DNA of 30,553 nt, taken from positions 1-30,553 of the IMG/VR virus record IMGVR_UViG_3300020578_000299; one strand, 5' to 3'. Source of the stretch: a virus. How positions within the stretch are numbered: the first letter of the stretch is position 1; each line of letters opens with the position of its first letter. The notes under the pieces are model-generated. The model saw only the letters and a program-made list of their open reading frames with translations. It searched no databases and had not been told where the DNA came from. The position numbers and the translations under genes were made by a program. Positions 30,057 through 30,553 of the stretch are shown piece after piece.

Positions 30057-30553
30057 GGGTGATACTCCATACCTTCCTTGACATAGCTCCCGTACACTGT
30101 CATTTCAATCGATCCAGTATTAAGTGCGACTGTTCCATGGCTGCCAGACAATGCATAGTTGTTGTATACAGTATACACACCAGCATCATTACTACCGCTC
30201 ATCGAATAAATAACAGGTCGAGTTTTTGATATTGAAACAGTGATATTGTCTCCCGGCAACATTAGGTAGGGCGAAGGTCTAGAATCGACCAGCGAATAAG
30301 CCATGACGGATTCAAAAGTAAATCCTGAAGAATCTATCTTCGATTTTAGCTCAGACGATAAAGAACCGCTCGAAGAATAATAGAGCGGGTTTTTTATGAC
30401 GTCTTCTTGATTGTAGTTAGCTATCGTTCCGCCTAAAATGGAATTTCCATTAAATTCTAATCCCGATGCCCCGCGCGAAAGCGGACTAATTTGTTGAATG
30501 TATACTCTTGGAGATCTATTCAAATAAAGAGAAACATCGACAGTACTGCTTCG
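30053..30553 (-). CDS. Virion-like protein, 5' end outside the window
   Basis: The frame remains open to the window edge: SSTVDVSLYLNRSPRVYIQQ continues upstream of a TTG at 30523, so the true start is probably beyond 30553. At least 166 residues are seen. It is Ser/Gly/Tyr-rich, beta-like (MAYSLVDSRPSPYLMLPGDN; ISKTRPVIYSMSGSNDAG). Translationally coupled to the next virion gene. Function unknown. Confidence 0.75.
   Translation of the reverse strand, partial: RSSTVDVSLYLNRSPRVYIQQISPLSRGASGLEFNGNSILGGTIANYNQEDVIKNPLYYSSSGSLSSELKSKIDSSGFTFESVMAYSLVDSRPSPYLMLPGDNITVSISKTRPVIYSMSGSNDAGVYTVYNNYALSGSHGTVALNTGSIEMTVYGSYVKEGMEYHP

Noticed and set aside
1-30553. CRISPR arrays, insertion sequences and standard tRNA or rRNA genes
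   Set aside because: No regularly spaced repeats, transposase frames or terminal inverted repeats were seen; only the non-canonical cloverleaf at 23800 resembles a tRNA.

Overview
The window is most simply read as part of a large tailed-phage (probably jumbo-class, myovirus-like) genome. It holds a GH24 endolysin, long repeat-built tail-fibre and virion proteins, a phage sigma factor, a DNA ligase, a RadA-like ATPase, and many small basic proteins sharing a short amphipathic terminal tag. No bacterial housekeeping operon is present. Three small lipoproteins with Ala/Ser/Thr/Gly low-complexity tails look like those of Myxococcota/Polyangia, so a host in or near that group is a guess, not a demonstration. 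Base composition is mosaic: roughly 1-4380, the first half of the ligase and the 18.3-20.5 kb fibre gene have strongly G/C-ending codons, and the rest is much more A/T-rich.

Layout. 1-1420: end of an unknown gene, a stand-alone RadA/Sms-type ATPase and a small unknown gene. 1421-1856: non-coding, with G/C-rich stem-loops, three tandem decamers and a pair of direct repeats exactly 150 bp apart. 1857-4379: a compact cluster of a tagged protein, a DUF5522-like Cys-rich protein, another tagged protein and a complete malate synthase A. 4499-9516: a HAD phosphatase, unknown and virion-like proteins, tagged proteins, two lipoproteins and an S-adenosylmethionine decarboxylase (SpeD). 9595-13650: a DUF91/NucS-like nuclease, small tagged or membrane proteins, an HNH nuclease, a FmdB-like zinc ribbon and the endolysin. 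13726-18136: a CDA-fold deaminase, small unknown genes, a sigma factor lacking region 4.2, a separate small HTH protein, and DNA ligase. 18297-23330: fibre/structural genes and a coiled-coil protein. 23549-26158: a lipoprotein, a tRNA-like cloverleaf, and a NADAR, Pth2 and MT-A70 cluster. 26155-30553 (minus strand): tail-fibre assembly-like protein, a fibre with a C1q-like head, and two virion proteins, the last running off the window.

Regulation. Five places on the + strand carry the same promoter, (G/A)GTGCAA, exactly 18 nt, then an extended -10 of form TGnTARNNT. They precede the RadA-like ATPase, the nuclease, the deaminase, a small unknown gene and DNA ligase. At the nuclease and ligase the ATG lies exactly 7 nt after the -10, which predicts leaderless mRNAs. 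The sigma factor ends inside region 4, and two genes downstream sits a 97-residue HTH protein that could supply the missing -35-binding part, as T4 gp55/gp33 split these roles.

Most notable: a phage-borne malate synthase A with all catalytic residues; a SpeD with intact S/H/C spacing but Thr in place of the usual Glu before the processing Ser; a family of terminal peptide tags reminiscent of capsid-targeting sequences; the split sigma; the shared promoter; and a cloverleaf RNA with non-canonical loops.
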